This document shows, piece by piece, positions 46,441-57,463 of a stretch of 64,000 nucleotides of DNA. Source of the stretch: Colwellia psychrerythraea 34H (GTDB taxonomy: Bacteria > Pseudomonadota > Gammaproteobacteria > Enterobacterales > Alteromonadaceae); NCBI RefSeq assembly GCF_000012325.1, contig NC_003910.7:4216001-4280000 (forward strand), given 5' to 3'. The notes beneath the pieces were generated by a model. That model had not been told where the DNA came from, made no database searches, and was given only the letters and a program-made list of their open reading frames with translations. A program made the position numbers and the translations under genes. The first letter of the stretch is position 1. Each line of letters begins with the position of its first letter.

Positions 46441-46559
46441 CTTAATTGAAGGTGTACTCAGTGCCTATTTTGAAGGAATAGGTGAAATCCATATACGGGA
46501 TGCCGGTTAGAATAGATTACAAAATAGACTCTTTATTAATTTTAAGCGTCTGAAATATT

Positions 46560-47453
46560 TTATTTATTAGCATTATTTCTATTTTGAAATTGCAGTACGA
46601 TAGTTGCAATCAACGATATAATCATTCCGGGAAAAACAATAGAAGGTATGCTTTTTCCTTCAATAAATAGCATTAGAAAAGCAACACAAATAGGATTTAA
46701 GTAAATATAGGCCATAACTTTCGAGGGGCCTAATACCACAGTCGTTTTTTGAATAATGAAGGTAGATGCTAGTGTTGCAAACAATGCTAGATAACCCATA
46801 TGAAACCATAAATCTGATTTCAATAAATGCCACTGAAGCGGCTGATTAAAAACAAGTAGCGCCAATAACATCCAAAGAGCACCACAAAAAAGTGTGCAAA
46901 AGACAATAACAATGATTTCGTCTCCTCTATAAAGAAATTTCATGGATATAGAGTAACAAACCATTGAGATACAACCTCCTATGAAGAGAGCATCCCCACC
47001 GTTGAGGGAAAATGCTAACAGTGCTTCAATATCGCCACCGAAGATAATCCAGGATGTACCAGCAGAGCCTATTAGATATACCACTAGCCTTTTTTTAGTA
47101 ATTTTCTCTTTGAAAGCAAAGATGCTAAATATAGCCGTTAGAAATGGTACTAAGGTGTATAAGGTGCCCGTATTTAATGGCGTTGTGGTTTTTAAAGCTT
47201 CAAACATACAAATAAAAAAAACAGAAAAAAATACGCTCATTATTAGGCTCCTAGGCAGCGCTCTAATAATTCCTTTTCTATATTGTGCTTTAAACAGCAC
47301 AAAAGGTAATAATGTAAAAGCAGCTATAACAAACCTAAGTAAAGTTAATGAGAAAGGGTTAACAACACCAGATAATTTTTCTGATGAAATAAATGAACCC
47401 GCTACTAATAACGTTACCAATAGTGCTAATAGATGGTATTTAACATAGTTCAT
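46560..47453 (-). CDS. EamA/DMT-family transporter
   Basis: 297 aa, about ten membrane segments: 'LALLVTLLVAGSFISSEKLSGVVNPFSLTLLRFVIAAFTLLPFVLF' (first EamA half) and 'GPSKVMAYIYLNPICVAFLMLFIEGKSIP' (second half). Typical length for RhaT/YdcZ-like exporters. Substrate unknown. No RutR-like box found upstream. Its AT-rich composition resembles the Fic debris next to it more than the F420 genes, so it may be an older or independent arrival. Confidence 0.8.
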   Translation of the reverse strand: MNYVKYHLLALLVTLLVAGSFISSEKLSGVVNPFSLTLLRFVIAAFTLLPFVLFKAQYRKGIIRALPRSLIMSVFFSVFFICMFEALKTTTPLNTGTLYTLVPFLTAIFSIFAFKEKITKKRLVVYLIGSAGTSWIIFGGDIEALLAFSLNGGDALFIGGCISMVCYSISMKFLYRGDEIIVIVFCTLFCGALWMLLALLVFNQPLQWHLLKSDLWFHMGYLALFATLASTFIIQKTTVVLGPSKVMAYIYLNPICVAFLMLFIEGKSIPSIVFPGMIISLIATIVLQFQNRNNANK

Positions 47454-47558
47454 TTTAAGTTTTTCCTGCTACTCAATTCCGCAAATTTTTCTTGTTTAAA
47501 CTTACTAATGAAGCCATTAGTTATCCGTAATCATTTGATTTTAAGATATTGTAATTAT

Positions 47559-47582
47559 CTCGGTCGCAGGCGACCGAGTTTT
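47559..47582 (+). other. Hairpin between DMT gene and lysR gene
   Basis: 8-bp GC-rich stem (ctcggtcg / cgaccgag), 4-nt loop, followed by TTTT on the plus strand. Both flanking genes are on the minus strand, so its orientation as a terminator is unclear. Confidence 0.45.
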
Positions 47583-47651
47583 AAAATAAGTCCAGCTGTT
47601 CTGAATTTATTTCTGATCTAATTCAACGAAAATTCACTATGGTCGGCTGAA

Positions 47652-48587
47652 CTAGCCTCCAGCTGTCGTACTGGCTAGTTTTAATTGTTCAAGGTAATTT
47701 TCCAACACCAGATTACTGGGAGCGCCTTTTTTGGTAATCGTTGCAAAGGGCGTCAGGTAGCTCATATTTGCTGGCAGGATAGCTCGCATCACTCCTTCTT
47801 TGACCCACCGGTGGGCATAATGATCAGGTAAATAACCGATATAACGCCCAGTCAAAATCAAAAACGCTACCCCTTCCCTGTCTGTTGCTGATGCCGACAG
47901 CTGGAGTTCATGATGCAATGCCTTGATCTCCGATGTTTGGTCATAGGCAGGCAACACACCGTTGTATTGTTTCAACATCGATGGAGACAACTCGCTATCA
48001 TGTCGGCAGAACAGCTCGTGTTCTTGCCCGCAATATAGTGACGAGCGCTCCTCATACAGGAGTAAATATTCAAGCCCCTCATAGTGTTTCTGTACGGGGA
48101 TCACTCCGGTATGTAACTGACCATCGAGCACCCCACTTATTATTTCATTGGGCGGGATCATCTGAATATTGATCTGCACATCAGGTCCCAGCCTATTGAG
48201 TTCCCTGAGCGCAGAGGTGATGCGCATTTGCGGCATCGTCACAAGGTTATCGGTAATGCCGATATTGAGTTCACCCTTGAGGTTAAAATGGATCGCATTG
48301 ATCTGAATTCGGAATTGATCAAGCGCAGAAAATAATTGCCGGGTTGAACGATAGACTTCCCTTCCCTCAGTGGTCAGCGAAAAACCAGCACGACCCCGCT
48401 CACACAGTCGCAATGATAAGCGTTTCTCAAGATCGGCCATCGCAATACTCACTGCCGAACGGCTGACATTGAGTTCCAATGCTGCTGGCGTAAAGCCACT
48501 GTAATGAACCACTGCCATAAATATCCGCAACGTACGGAGCTCAGTGTCAGTCAGTTTTCCGGATAATGCCGGCGATTTTGTTTTCAT
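47652..48587 (-). CDS. LysR-family transcriptional regulator
   Basis: 311 aa. N-terminal winged helix-turn-helix (about residues 14-73: 'LRTLRIFMAVVHYSGFTPAALELNVSRSAVSIAMADLEKRL'). C-terminal periplasmic-binding-like effector domain from about residue 100 ('KGELNIGITDNLVTMPQMRITSALRELNRLGPDVQI'). Transcribed next to the tsx-like gene. A decayed near-copy lies at 53261-54007, divergent from the aminotransferase gene, so this regulator probably controlled or still controls the beta-alanine genes or tsx. Ligand unknown. Confidence 0.88.
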   Translation of the reverse strand: MKTKSPALSGKLTDTELRTLRIFMAVVHYSGFTPAALELNVSRSAVSIAMADLEKRLSLRLCERGRAGFSLTTEGREVYRSTRQLFSALDQFRIQINAIHFNLKGELNIGITDNLVTMPQMRITSALRELNRLGPDVQINIQMIPPNEIISGVLDGQLHTGVIPVQKHYEGLEYLLLYEERSSLYCGQEHELFCRHDSELSPSMLKQYNGVLPAYDQTSEIKALHHELQLSASATDREGVAFLILTGRYIGYLPDHYAHRWVKEGVMRAILPANMSYLTPFATITKKGAPSNLVLENYLEQLKLASTTAGG

Positions 48588-48645
48588 GAATACACCCTGT
48601 CAACAGTCTATGGATAAGTGAGTTATTCGTTTTTATTTATCAATA

Positions 48646-48661
48646 GTTGTATATAAACAAC
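48646..48661. promoter_or_regulatory. Candidate LysR-type box
   Basis: GTTGT-atataa-ACAAC dyad of the T-N11-A type, 59 bp upstream of the lysR start. Confidence 0.4.
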
Positions 48662-48736
48662 AATATAAATTAACCTAAGTACATAATATCTATTCTTTAA
48701 ATTCCCATGCGATGAAGATTATACGCAGAGACAAGC

Positions 48737-48774
48737 CTCTGAGATTTTCGTTACACTCCTTTAAAATCTCAGAG
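48737..48774 (-). terminator. Hairpin after tsx-like gene
   Basis: 12-bp perfect stem (ctctgagatttt / aaaatctcagag), 14-nt loop, 24 bp after the stop at 48798; only a weak U-tract. Confidence 0.6.
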
Positions 48775-48797
48775 ACTAAAAAATTAGAAGTTAAGTG

Positions 48798-49526
48798 TTA
48801 GAAATGCCATTTAGCCAGCAATGATACGCTACGCTCATCCACACCTGATATGCCAAATTTATTGTTCCAGTAAGCGTACTCAATACCCACATAAACAGGC
48901 GATTTTAAATCAAATAACTGACCTACATTATATTTCAGCTGTGAGGTGAAATTCATTTCAGAGGCCTGACTATCTGAAGACGTACTCCAATCAATAAAAC
49001 CATCATATAGGAAATCAGCACTGCCCAATTTAAAGCCTTTACTCCAGGTGATGGTCAACATTTGATCGTTGTCCCACAACATGTTATTGGCCTGATAAAC
49101 ATTGGCGGTGAAGTAATTAAAGCCAGGTATATTAAGGCTTACACCCAGACCAATTAGGTAATTATCAAATGACTCACCCATCTCCCAAGTGCTAGCAACA
49201 TACACGTCACTGACAATGCCAAACGACAGATCGTTACCAGTGACATAGCCAAGACTCAGTCGCGGAGAAAACTCAGCATAATTTTCCAGAGTGCCATCAT
49301 CATATTTAGAACGATCCAAAAAGAAGAAGGTATCACCCCATGTGTGGCCACTGGCATGTTCTACGGTCAAGAATTGACGGCTATTGTCACCCACTTCATA
49401 TTGATCACTGGTAAGATAACTGAGACTAAAGTCGCTCCATTGCATCTCAGCGCTCGCCATAGGGCTAAATGTAAGAGTGCTACAAATCGATACCATCGCC
49501 AGTGCCATATTTTTAAAATTACTCAT
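48798..49526 (-). CDS. Tsx-like outer-membrane nucleoside channel
   Basis: 242 aa with a signal peptide (positively charged start, hydrophobic core, cleavage probably after 'MASA' at residue 26). Alternating amphipathic beta strands follow and the C-terminus ends in Phe ('SLLAKWHF'), as in outer-membrane barrels. 'WSDFSLSYLTSDQYEVG', 'QFLTVEHASGHTWGDTFFFLDRS' and 'YVGIEYAYWNNKFGI' match the Tsx/nucleoside-channel family. It would let nucleosides or pyrimidine bases cross the outer membrane to the NCS1 permease. Between lysR and the dihydropyrimidinase gene; no RutR-like box seen. Confidence 0.85.
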   Translation of the reverse strand: MSNFKNMALAMVSICSTLTFSPMASAEMQWSDFSLSYLTSDQYEVGDNSRQFLTVEHASGHTWGDTFFFLDRSKYDDGTLENYAEFSPRLSLGYVTGNDLSFGIVSDVYVASTWEMGESFDNYLIGLGVSLNIPGFNYFTANVYQANNMLWDNDQMLTITWSKGFKLGSADFLYDGFIDWSTSSDSQASEMNFTSQLKYNVGQLFDLKSPVYVGIEYAYWNNKFGISGVDERSVSLLAKWHF

Positions 49527-49667
49527 GCTATTTTCCTTTTAAAGTTTAAAGAGTGTGCTGTGTTGTTATTTTTATTGTAAATACTGCACACACTGATCCA
49601 TGCGTCTATTTTTGGAAACAAAGTAATGGACGCGAGTATCTATAAGTGTGGAAAGTATTGCCTATCC

Positions 49668-49696
49668 AGGACTCACCGGTAAAAGCAGTGAGTCCT
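49668..49696 (-). terminator. Hairpin after dihydropyrimidinase gene
   Basis: 9-bp perfect stem (aggactcac / gtgagtcct), 11-nt loop, 17 bp after the stop at 49713; short U-tract only. Confidence 0.6.
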
Positions 49697-49712
49697 ATTA
49701 ACCAGGAATAAA

Positions 49713-51164
<1,452 letters not shown>

Positions 51165-51260
51165 CTAAATAAAACGGAATTCAGTCGTGCTGTGGCGAAC
51201 AGACAATAACTGCCTGTTACCACAATGGTGCTGTTACAAATTAATGTATTCAGCGAGTAG

Positions 51261-52808
51261 TTATGCGTTGTTTCTCAGGCTTTTCAGTTCGCTGGCATCC
51301 GACGCTGTTTGCTGGATCCCAACACTACTTTCTGCTTGCTGTTTGCTGGCGGCGATGAAATACACCACACCACCCATAATAGACCCAGTGAACCAACCGA
51401 ATTGATAAAACCAGGAGAACATGCCTGTAGTTATCGCAATGAGCGTCAAGGTGACAGGGATTCCGAAAGCAAGCAGTCCAGCTTTATTGAAGCCACCGTA
51501 AATACCCTCTGATTTATAGAGCTCTGCCAATTCCAGACGCTGTTTTTTGATAATAAAGTAATCGACCACCATGATCCCGGCTATCGGCCCCAGCAAACTG
51601 GAGTAGCCCAATAACCAGCCGGTGTACATGGCTTCAACACTAACATCAGACTCAATCCAACCCAGTTTTTTAAGCAGCTCCCAGCTCATCAGTAACACAC
51701 CCAGCAGACCAGTCAGTAATACACCGCGTGTTTGACTAATCTTCTTGGGTGCTAGGTTCTGAAAATCATTGGTAGGTGACACAACATTGGCGGCAGTATT
51801 AGTCGACAGCGTCGCGATAATAATCATCACCATTGCAATCACCACCCATACTGGGCTGTCGATTTTGCCAATAAGGTTAATTGGATCAGAGATAGTTTCA
51901 CCAACCAAGGTCGTTGAAGCGGCAGTCAAGACTACCCCTAAAGCGGAAAAGAAGAACATGGTAGCTGGCAGGCCTATGATTTGGCCTGCGATTTGTGATT
52001 TCTGTGACTTAACATAACGACTAAAATCCGGAATGTTCAGCGACAAGGTTGCCCAAAAACCAACCATCGCAGTTAACCCGCCAAAGAAGTAACCCCAGAA
52101 TGATGCACCTTCAGGACGGTTAGCGGGTGTGGCTAGAATTTCAGTCACAGAGATCTGTGGATAGGCCCACATCATCAGACCAATACCTACCGCAAGCAAC
52201 AGCGGTGCGGCAACGGTTTCAAGGATCTTAATTGATTCGGAGCCCTTGATAACGATAAACAGGTTAATAGCGAGAAAAGTAAAGAAGCCAAAAACCTCAC
52301 CCGTTCCTCCCAAGGTCGCCCAGGACTCAAACAGATTTGACATCAAAATATGAATAGCGACGCCGCCAAACATGGTTTGGATCCCAAACCAGCCACAGGC
52401 GACTAGCGCTCGGATCATACAGGGAATATTGGAGCCTTTGATACCAAAGGAAGAACGTAATAATACCGGGAAAGGAATGCCATATTTTGTACCAGGATAC
52501 GCATTAAGGGTCAAGGGAATCAATACTACGATATTTGCCAGTAATATGGTGATCAGCGCTTCAGTTACACTCAAACCGAAATAAGCCGTCAAGACCCCCC
52601 CTAGGGTATAGGTCGGCACACAAATTGCCATGCCCACCCACAACGCCGCGACATTCCAGGTATTCCAAGTCCTGTCTTTCACACTCGTCGGGGCCATATC
52701 TTCATTATAGTGATCACTATCCTGGACATCTTTGCCCACTTCTAGCTCATAAAATTCGCCAACCTGAACGACTGACGAAGAATTTAAATTACTGTTGCTC
52801 ATCTTCAT
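51261..52808 (-). CDS. NCS1-family nucleobase/hydantoin/allantoin permease
   Basis: 515 aa, about 12 membrane segments. 'WNTWNVAALWVGMAICVPTYTLGGVL' (TM1 with NCS1 Trp/Asn signature), 'GTKYGIPFPVLLRSSFGIKGSNIPCMIRALVACGWFGIQTMFGG', 'SLNIPDFSRYVKSQKSQIAGQ' and 'GPIAGIMVVDYFIIKKQRLELAELY' are family hallmarks. Imports uracil, allantoin, hydantoin or similar with Na+ or H+. Pairing with dihydropyrimidinase and a RutR-like box upstream suggests a pyrimidine base or dihydropyrimidine. First gene of the two-gene unit. Confidence 0.9.
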   Translation of the reverse strand: MKMSNSNLNSSSVVQVGEFYELEVGKDVQDSDHYNEDMAPTSVKDRTWNTWNVAALWVGMAICVPTYTLGGVLTAYFGLSVTEALITILLANIVVLIPLTLNAYPGTKYGIPFPVLLRSSFGIKGSNIPCMIRALVACGWFGIQTMFGGVAIHILMSNLFESWATLGGTGEVFGFFTFLAINLFIVIKGSESIKILETVAAPLLLAVGIGLMMWAYPQISVTEILATPANRPEGASFWGYFFGGLTAMVGFWATLSLNIPDFSRYVKSQKSQIAGQIIGLPATMFFFSALGVVLTAASTTLVGETISDPINLIGKIDSPVWVVIAMVMIIIATLSTNTAANVVSPTNDFQNLAPKKISQTRGVLLTGLLGVLLMSWELLKKLGWIESDVSVEAMYTGWLLGYSSLLGPIAGIMVVDYFIIKKQRLELAELYKSEGIYGGFNKAGLLAFGIPVTLTLIAITTGMFSWFYQFGWFTGSIMGGVVYFIAASKQQAESSVGIQQTASDASELKSLRNNA

Positions 52809-53029
52809 TCCCCATTGTTACCAATCAACTAAAGCTGTTGCCTTAGTTATTTATGATATTATTATTATATTAAGAACTCACAATTTCCTGTGGTGAACCT
52901 AGATTTACACCCAAGCACAGAGCCACGATAACCTATTGTTATAAATAAGTTTTTTTTGTCATCTTCAAATTCTCAATGTTATTTTTCAATTAAACTCTAG
53001 CTGTGTAAATTACAGTTTGCAAGTGTTAT

Positions 53030-53045
53030 TTTTCCATTTGGTCAA
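53030..53045. promoter_or_regulatory. RutR-like box G upstream of NCS1 permease
   Basis: TTTTCCATTTGGTCAA, two mismatches to the recalled consensus, about 220 bp upstream of the permease start. Confidence 0.55.
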
Positions 53046-53260
53046 TTTTAGTGTCGAATAAGTATCCGGATCTTGACTCAAAAATGGCGTCGAAAACTAG
53101 GCCGTTTTTTAGGAGGAAAGGGACTTTCAGGGGTAATTGGTTTTGTCTGAAAATTGGCAGGAAAAGACGTTAAAAAATTATTTCAATAGTAGACCTTTGG
53201 TCGTATTGACGAAAACAGCTTACTAAGATTGACTGAAATAGTCGCCGGTTTTAGTGCTGA

Positions 53261-54007
53261 GATATAACGCCCGATCATAATCAAAAACACTACCCCTTGC
53301 CTGTCCTTCCTGATGCCGACGGCTGGAGTTCATGATGCAACGCCTTGACCTCCGAGGTTTGATCATAGGCTGGCAACACACCGTTGTATTATTTCAATAT
53401 CGATGGAAAAAACTCGCCATCATACCGCCAGAACAGCTAGTGTTCTTGCCCGCAATACAGTGACGAGCGCTCCTCATACAGAAGTAAATATTCAAGCACC
53501 TCATAGTGTTTCTGTACGGGTATAACTCCGGTATGCAACTGACCATCGAGCACCCCACTTATTATTTCGTTGGGCGGGATCATCTAAATATTGATCTGCA
53601 CATCAGGTCCCCACCTGTTAATTTCCCTGAGTGAATAGGTGATCAGCATTTTCGGTATCATCACAAGATTATCGGTAATACCAATATTGAGTTCACCCTT
53701 GAGGTTAAAATGGATCGAATTGATCTGAATTCGGAATTCATTCTGTGCAGAAAATAATTGGCAGGTTGAACGATAGACTTCCCGTCCATCAGTGGTCAGC
53801 GAAATACCAGCACGTCCCCGTTCACGTATTCGCAATGATAAGTATTGTTCAAGATCGGCTATCGCAATACTCACTGCAGAACGGATGACATTGAGTTCCG
53901 ATGCCGCCGACGTAAAGCTACTGTACTGCACCATCCTAATAAATATCCGCAACGTACGGAGCTCAGTATCAGTCAGTTTTCCGGACAATGCAGGCAGTTT
54001 TTTTCAT
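53261..54007 (-). pseudogene. Decayed copy of the LysR regulator gene
   Basis: Nearly the same DNA as 47840-48587 along its length. It is broken by a 2-bp loss just after the ATG, a premature stop after 'VQINI' (53584), and more small indels; the last 190 bp or so of the gene are absent. The similarity continues past the start into the upstream DNA (54008-54040 with 48588-48620). The copy is divergent from the aminotransferase gene, the usual place for a LysR regulator. Confidence 0.88.
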
Positions 54008-54247
54008 TGATACACCCTGTCAATAATCTATTTAATAAGTAAATTATTAGTTTTTTACTTATAACATATTGATTATAAATAAAAATAAATATAGGTGAGT
54101 AAAGGCTAACCTAAAAGTTAGTACAAATGTATTTATCACTTGTTGTCATCCGAGCAAACTGAATTTCAATCAAACAGGCTAGATCCTGGGCTATTTGCCC
54201 CGCTTTGGCCTCGCTTAACAAACAACTGTCAATCTAAGGGAACAATA

Positions 54248-55591
54248 ATGTCAGCTTTTGATATCCAACAATCTGCCAGTATGAGCCGAGAAGAACTAGA
54301 AGCTTACTGGATGCCATATACTGCCAATCGTCAGTTTAAAGAAAAACCTCGGATGATTGTGGGTGCCAAAGGCGCCTATTATACAGACGCCGATGGTCGC
54401 AAAATATTCGATGGTTTGTCCGGACTATGGACTTGTGGTGCAGGTCACAACCGCCCCGAAATTGCCGAAGCAGTTTACAAACAACTTGGTCAACTCGATT
54501 ATGCGCCAGCATTCCAGTACGGTCACAAGGGCGCCTTCGAACTGGCAAATAGAATTAAGGAGTTGACCCCAGACGGCCTTGACCATGTATTTTTTACTGG
54601 TTCAGGTTCAGAAAGCGCTGACACCTCATTAAAAATGGCCCGCGCTTACTGGCGAAAAAAAGGTAAAGGTACCAAAATCAAACTTATCGGTCGTAGCAAA
54701 GGTTATCACGGAGTCAACTTCGGTGGCTTTAGCGTTGGTGGTATCGGTGCCAACCGCACTCTTTATGGACCAGCGGTTGATTGCGATCACCTGCCACACA
54801 CTATGTTGCCTGAAAACAAGTTTATCCGTGGCATGCCTGAAACGGGTGCAGAAAAAGCCGAAGAGTTACTTGAACTCATAGCGCTACACGATGCGTCAAA
54901 TATTGCCGCAGTGATCGTCGAACCGCTCGCAGGATCTGCAGGGGTGCTGCCACCACCTAAAGGTTACCTAAAACGCTTACGTGAGATCTGTGATCAACAT
55001 GAAATACTATTAATCTTTGACGAAGTGATCACCGCCTTTGGCCGAATGGGCTCTAATACAGGTGCTGAAGAGTTCGGTGTGGTACCGGATATTCTCAATG
55101 TCGCCAAGCAACTGACCAACGGAGCGGTGCCTATGGGCGCGGTGATTGTCAACGATGACATTTACCAGACATTTATGGATAACGGTGGTCCCGAGTATAT
55201 GATGGAATTGCCACACGGCTATACCTATTCAGGACACCCGGTCGCCTGTGCCGCTGCTCTGGCATCACTGGACATATTGAAAAACGATCAGTTGATCACC
55301 CGAGTACGGGAGATGAGTCCAGTATTTGAACATGCCCTGCACTCACTTAAAGGTACCCAGTACATTAGTGATATACGCAACTATGGTCTGGCAGGTGCAC
55401 TAACTATTGAGTCAGCACCAGGAGAGCCAGCATTACGTCCATATCAAATTGCCCAGAAGTGTTGGGAAAAAGGATTTTATGTACGTTATGGTGGCGACAC
55501 TATCCAACTTGGCATGCCATTTATTGTTGAGCATCAAGAAATTGATGATGTAATCAACGCGGTGGGAGAGTCAATTAACGAATTGAGTTAA
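54248..55591 (+). CDS. Beta-alanine:pyruvate aminotransferase (class III)
   Basis: 447 aa from the ATG at 54248, which follows 'AAGGGAACAATA'; an upstream frame from 54140 is not needed. Class-III PLP transaminase: 'YWMPYTANRQFKEKPRMIVGAKGAYYTDADGRKIFDG', 'FFTGSGSESADTSLKMARAYWRKKGKG', 'LLIFDEVITAFGRMGSNTGAEEFGVVPDILNVAKQLTNG' (PLP lysine in AKQLTNG), 'YSGHPVACAAALASLDIL'. Very like Pseudomonas omega-amino acid:pyruvate aminotransferase. It converts beta-alanine plus pyruvate to malonate semialdehyde plus alanine. Followed by the semialdehyde dehydrogenase, with which it forms the end of pyrimidine catabolism. Confidence 0.92.
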   Translation: MSAFDIQQSASMSREELEAYWMPYTANRQFKEKPRMIVGAKGAYYTDADGRKIFDGLSGLWTCGAGHNRPEIAEAVYKQLGQLDYAPAFQYGHKGAFELANRIKELTPDGLDHVFFTGSGSESADTSLKMARAYWRKKGKGTKIKLIGRSKGYHGVNFGGFSVGGIGANRTLYGPAVDCDHLPHTMLPENKFIRGMPETGAEKAEELLELIALHDASNIAAVIVEPLAGSAGVLPPPKGYLKRLREICDQHEILLIFDEVITAFGRMGSNTGAEEFGVVPDILNVAKQLTNGAVPMGAVIVNDDIYQTFMDNGGPEYMMELPHGYTYSGHPVACAAALASLDILKNDQLITRVREMSPVFEHALHSLKGTQYISDIRNYGLAGALTIESAPGEPALRPYQIAQKCWEKGFYVRYGGDTIQLGMPFIVEHQEIDDVINAVGESINELS

Positions 55592-55592
55592 C

Positions 55593-55612
55593 TATATAGG
55601 TATACCTATATA
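55593..55612. promoter_or_regulatory. Perfect 20-bp palindrome between aminotransferase and dehydrogenase genes
   Basis: TATATAGGTATACCTATATA starts 2 bp after the aminotransferase stop. No loop, so poor as an RNA hairpin; more like an operator or a protein-binding site for the downstream gene. Confidence 0.5.
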
Positions 55613-55693
55613 AGTGAACAATACAAACAAGCACATTACATACTAACAATAATTAGCTACGGGTAGGCACTGCGCCTCCCAAAGGAGAACAAA

Positions 55694-57184
55694 ATGAGTA
55701 TCGTAGGACATTTGATCAACGGCGAAAATCGCACAGACGCAACACGTCACCAAGATATATTTAATCCATCAACGGGCCAAGTAAGTAATCAGTTAGCAAT
55801 TGCTGGTAAAGCGACCGTTGAAGAAGCAATTGAAGCTGCTAATGCTGCCTTTCCAGCTTGGCGCGCTACCCCTCCGGCAAAACGCGCCCGGGTTATGTTC
55901 CGCTTTAAAGAGCTATTGGAACAACATGCTGATAAGATCATTACCCTGATTGGCGAAGAGCACGGAAAAATATCACACGATGCCCAAGGAGAATTGCAAC
56001 GCGGTATCGAAAGCGTTGAATATGCCTGTGGTGCCCCAGAATTACTTAAAGGTGAACATAGTCGTAATGTCGGCCCGTCGATTGATTCATGGAGTGAGTT
56101 CCAGCCACTGGGTGTTGTTGCGGGCATCACTCCGTTTAATTTCCCGGCGATGGTACCCTTATGGATGTACCCAATGGCAATTGTTTGCGGCAATACATTT
56201 ATCCTAAAACCATCAGAGCGCGATCCTAGTTCCACACTATTTATTGCTCAATTATTAGAAGAAGCGGGGTTACCACCAGGCGTGCTAAACGTTGTTAATG
56301 GTGACAAAGAAGCGGTAGATACACTGCTCCATTCACCAAAAATTCAGGCAGTTAGTTTTGTAGGTTCGACCCCTATTGCCGAATACATCTATGCGACTGC
56401 TAGCGCTAACGGCAAACGCTGTCAGGCACTAGGCGGCGCTAAAAACCACGCCATCGTATTGCCCGATGCAGATATGGACAACGCTGTTAATCAACTACTC
56501 GGTGCTGCCTTTGGATCTTCAGGTGAACGTTGTATGGCTTTATCTGTGGCAGTCACTGTCGGTAACGCCGCCGGTGATGCGCTAGTTGCTAAAATGAAAC
56601 AAGCGATGACAGGTCTCAAAGTCGGCGCTCATAACGATAGCAGTAATGATTTTGGTCCAGTGATCACCAAACAGCACCAGGAAAAGGTTGTTGGCTATAT
56701 TAATAGTGCTGAAGAAGACGGTGCCAAGATTGTTGTTGATGGCCGTAATCCAAAAATTGCAGGTTTCAGCGAAGGATTTTTTGTTGGTGGCACGCTAATC
56801 GATAACGTCACCCCGGAAATGATCAGTTATAAAGAAGAGATATTTGGTCCGGTATTACAGGTAGTGCGTGTAGAAAGCATGCAAGAAGCAATGAATCTTA
56901 TCGATGCCCACGAGTATGGTAACGGCACTTGCGTATTTACCCGTGATGGCGAAGCTGCACGATACTTCTCTGATCATATTCAGGTAGGCATGGTTGGTAT
57001 CAATGTACCTTTACCAGTACCTGTCGCTTATCATAGCTTCGGTGGCTGGAAGCGTTCATTGTTCGGTGACTTACATGCCTATGGCCCGGATTCAGTTCGC
57101 TTTTACACCAAACGTAAAACTATTACCCAACGTTGGCCATCGACCGGTGTCCGTGAAGGCGCTGAGTTCGCATTCCCTTCATAA
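55694..57184 (+). CDS. mmsA: CoA-acylating (methyl)malonate-semialdehyde dehydrogenase
   Basis: 496 aa aldehyde dehydrogenase of the MmsA/IolA group: 'GVVAGITPFNFPAMVPLWMYPMAIVCGNTFILKPSERDPS', 'KIQAVSFVGSTPIAEYIYATASANGKR' and catalytic Cys in 'GSSGERCMALSVAV'. This family converts malonate or methylmalonate semialdehyde, CoA and NAD+ to acetyl- or propionyl-CoA, CO2 and NADH. That finishes uracil and thymine degradation after the aminotransferase just upstream. 'AAAGGAG' precedes the ATG. Confidence 0.92.
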   Translation: MSIVGHLINGENRTDATRHQDIFNPSTGQVSNQLAIAGKATVEEAIEAANAAFPAWRATPPAKRARVMFRFKELLEQHADKIITLIGEEHGKISHDAQGELQRGIESVEYACGAPELLKGEHSRNVGPSIDSWSEFQPLGVVAGITPFNFPAMVPLWMYPMAIVCGNTFILKPSERDPSSTLFIAQLLEEAGLPPGVLNVVNGDKEAVDTLLHSPKIQAVSFVGSTPIAEYIYATASANGKRCQALGGAKNHAIVLPDADMDNAVNQLLGAAFGSSGERCMALSVAVTVGNAAGDALVAKMKQAMTGLKVGAHNDSSNDFGPVITKQHQEKVVGYINSAEEDGAKIVVDGRNPKIAGFSEGFFVGGTLIDNVTPEMISYKEEIFGPVLQVVRVESMQEAMNLIDAHEYGNGTCVFTRDGEAARYFSDHIQVGMVGINVPLPVPVAYHSFGGWKRSLFGDLHAYGPDSVRFYTKRKTITQRWPSTGVREGAEFAFPS

Positions 57185-57209
57185 CCCCTAGCGTTTAGTC
57201 TTTATCAGC

Positions 57210-57236
57210 GGGACAACAAGGTGGTGTCCCATTTTT
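57210..57236 (+). terminator. Intrinsic terminator after mmsA
   Basis: 8-bp stem with one mismatch (gggacaac / ggtgtccc), 5-nt loop, then ATTTTT, 26 bp after the stop. Confidence 0.75.
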
Positions 57237-57463
57237 AATGGCTATTTCCTGATAATTATGACTATATAAATGTAGAAAAACTGAAAAATAAAAATACTAT
57301 AACTCTGAATTTACAAAAATAACATGAGCCAGTTACTCAAATAATTAATAGTAACATTGTTAATATAAATTGTGATTTCACCATTTATATTAAGGCTTTC
57401 GTTCCAGAAAATCTAAACGCCTCCATCAGTGTAGGTACAGGCTAAAGTAAATAAGGTTATTAT

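Noticed and set aside
57237-57463. FMN riboswitch ahead of ribA
   Set aside because: None of the conserved FMN aptamer sequence is visible; the spacer is plain AT-rich DNA.
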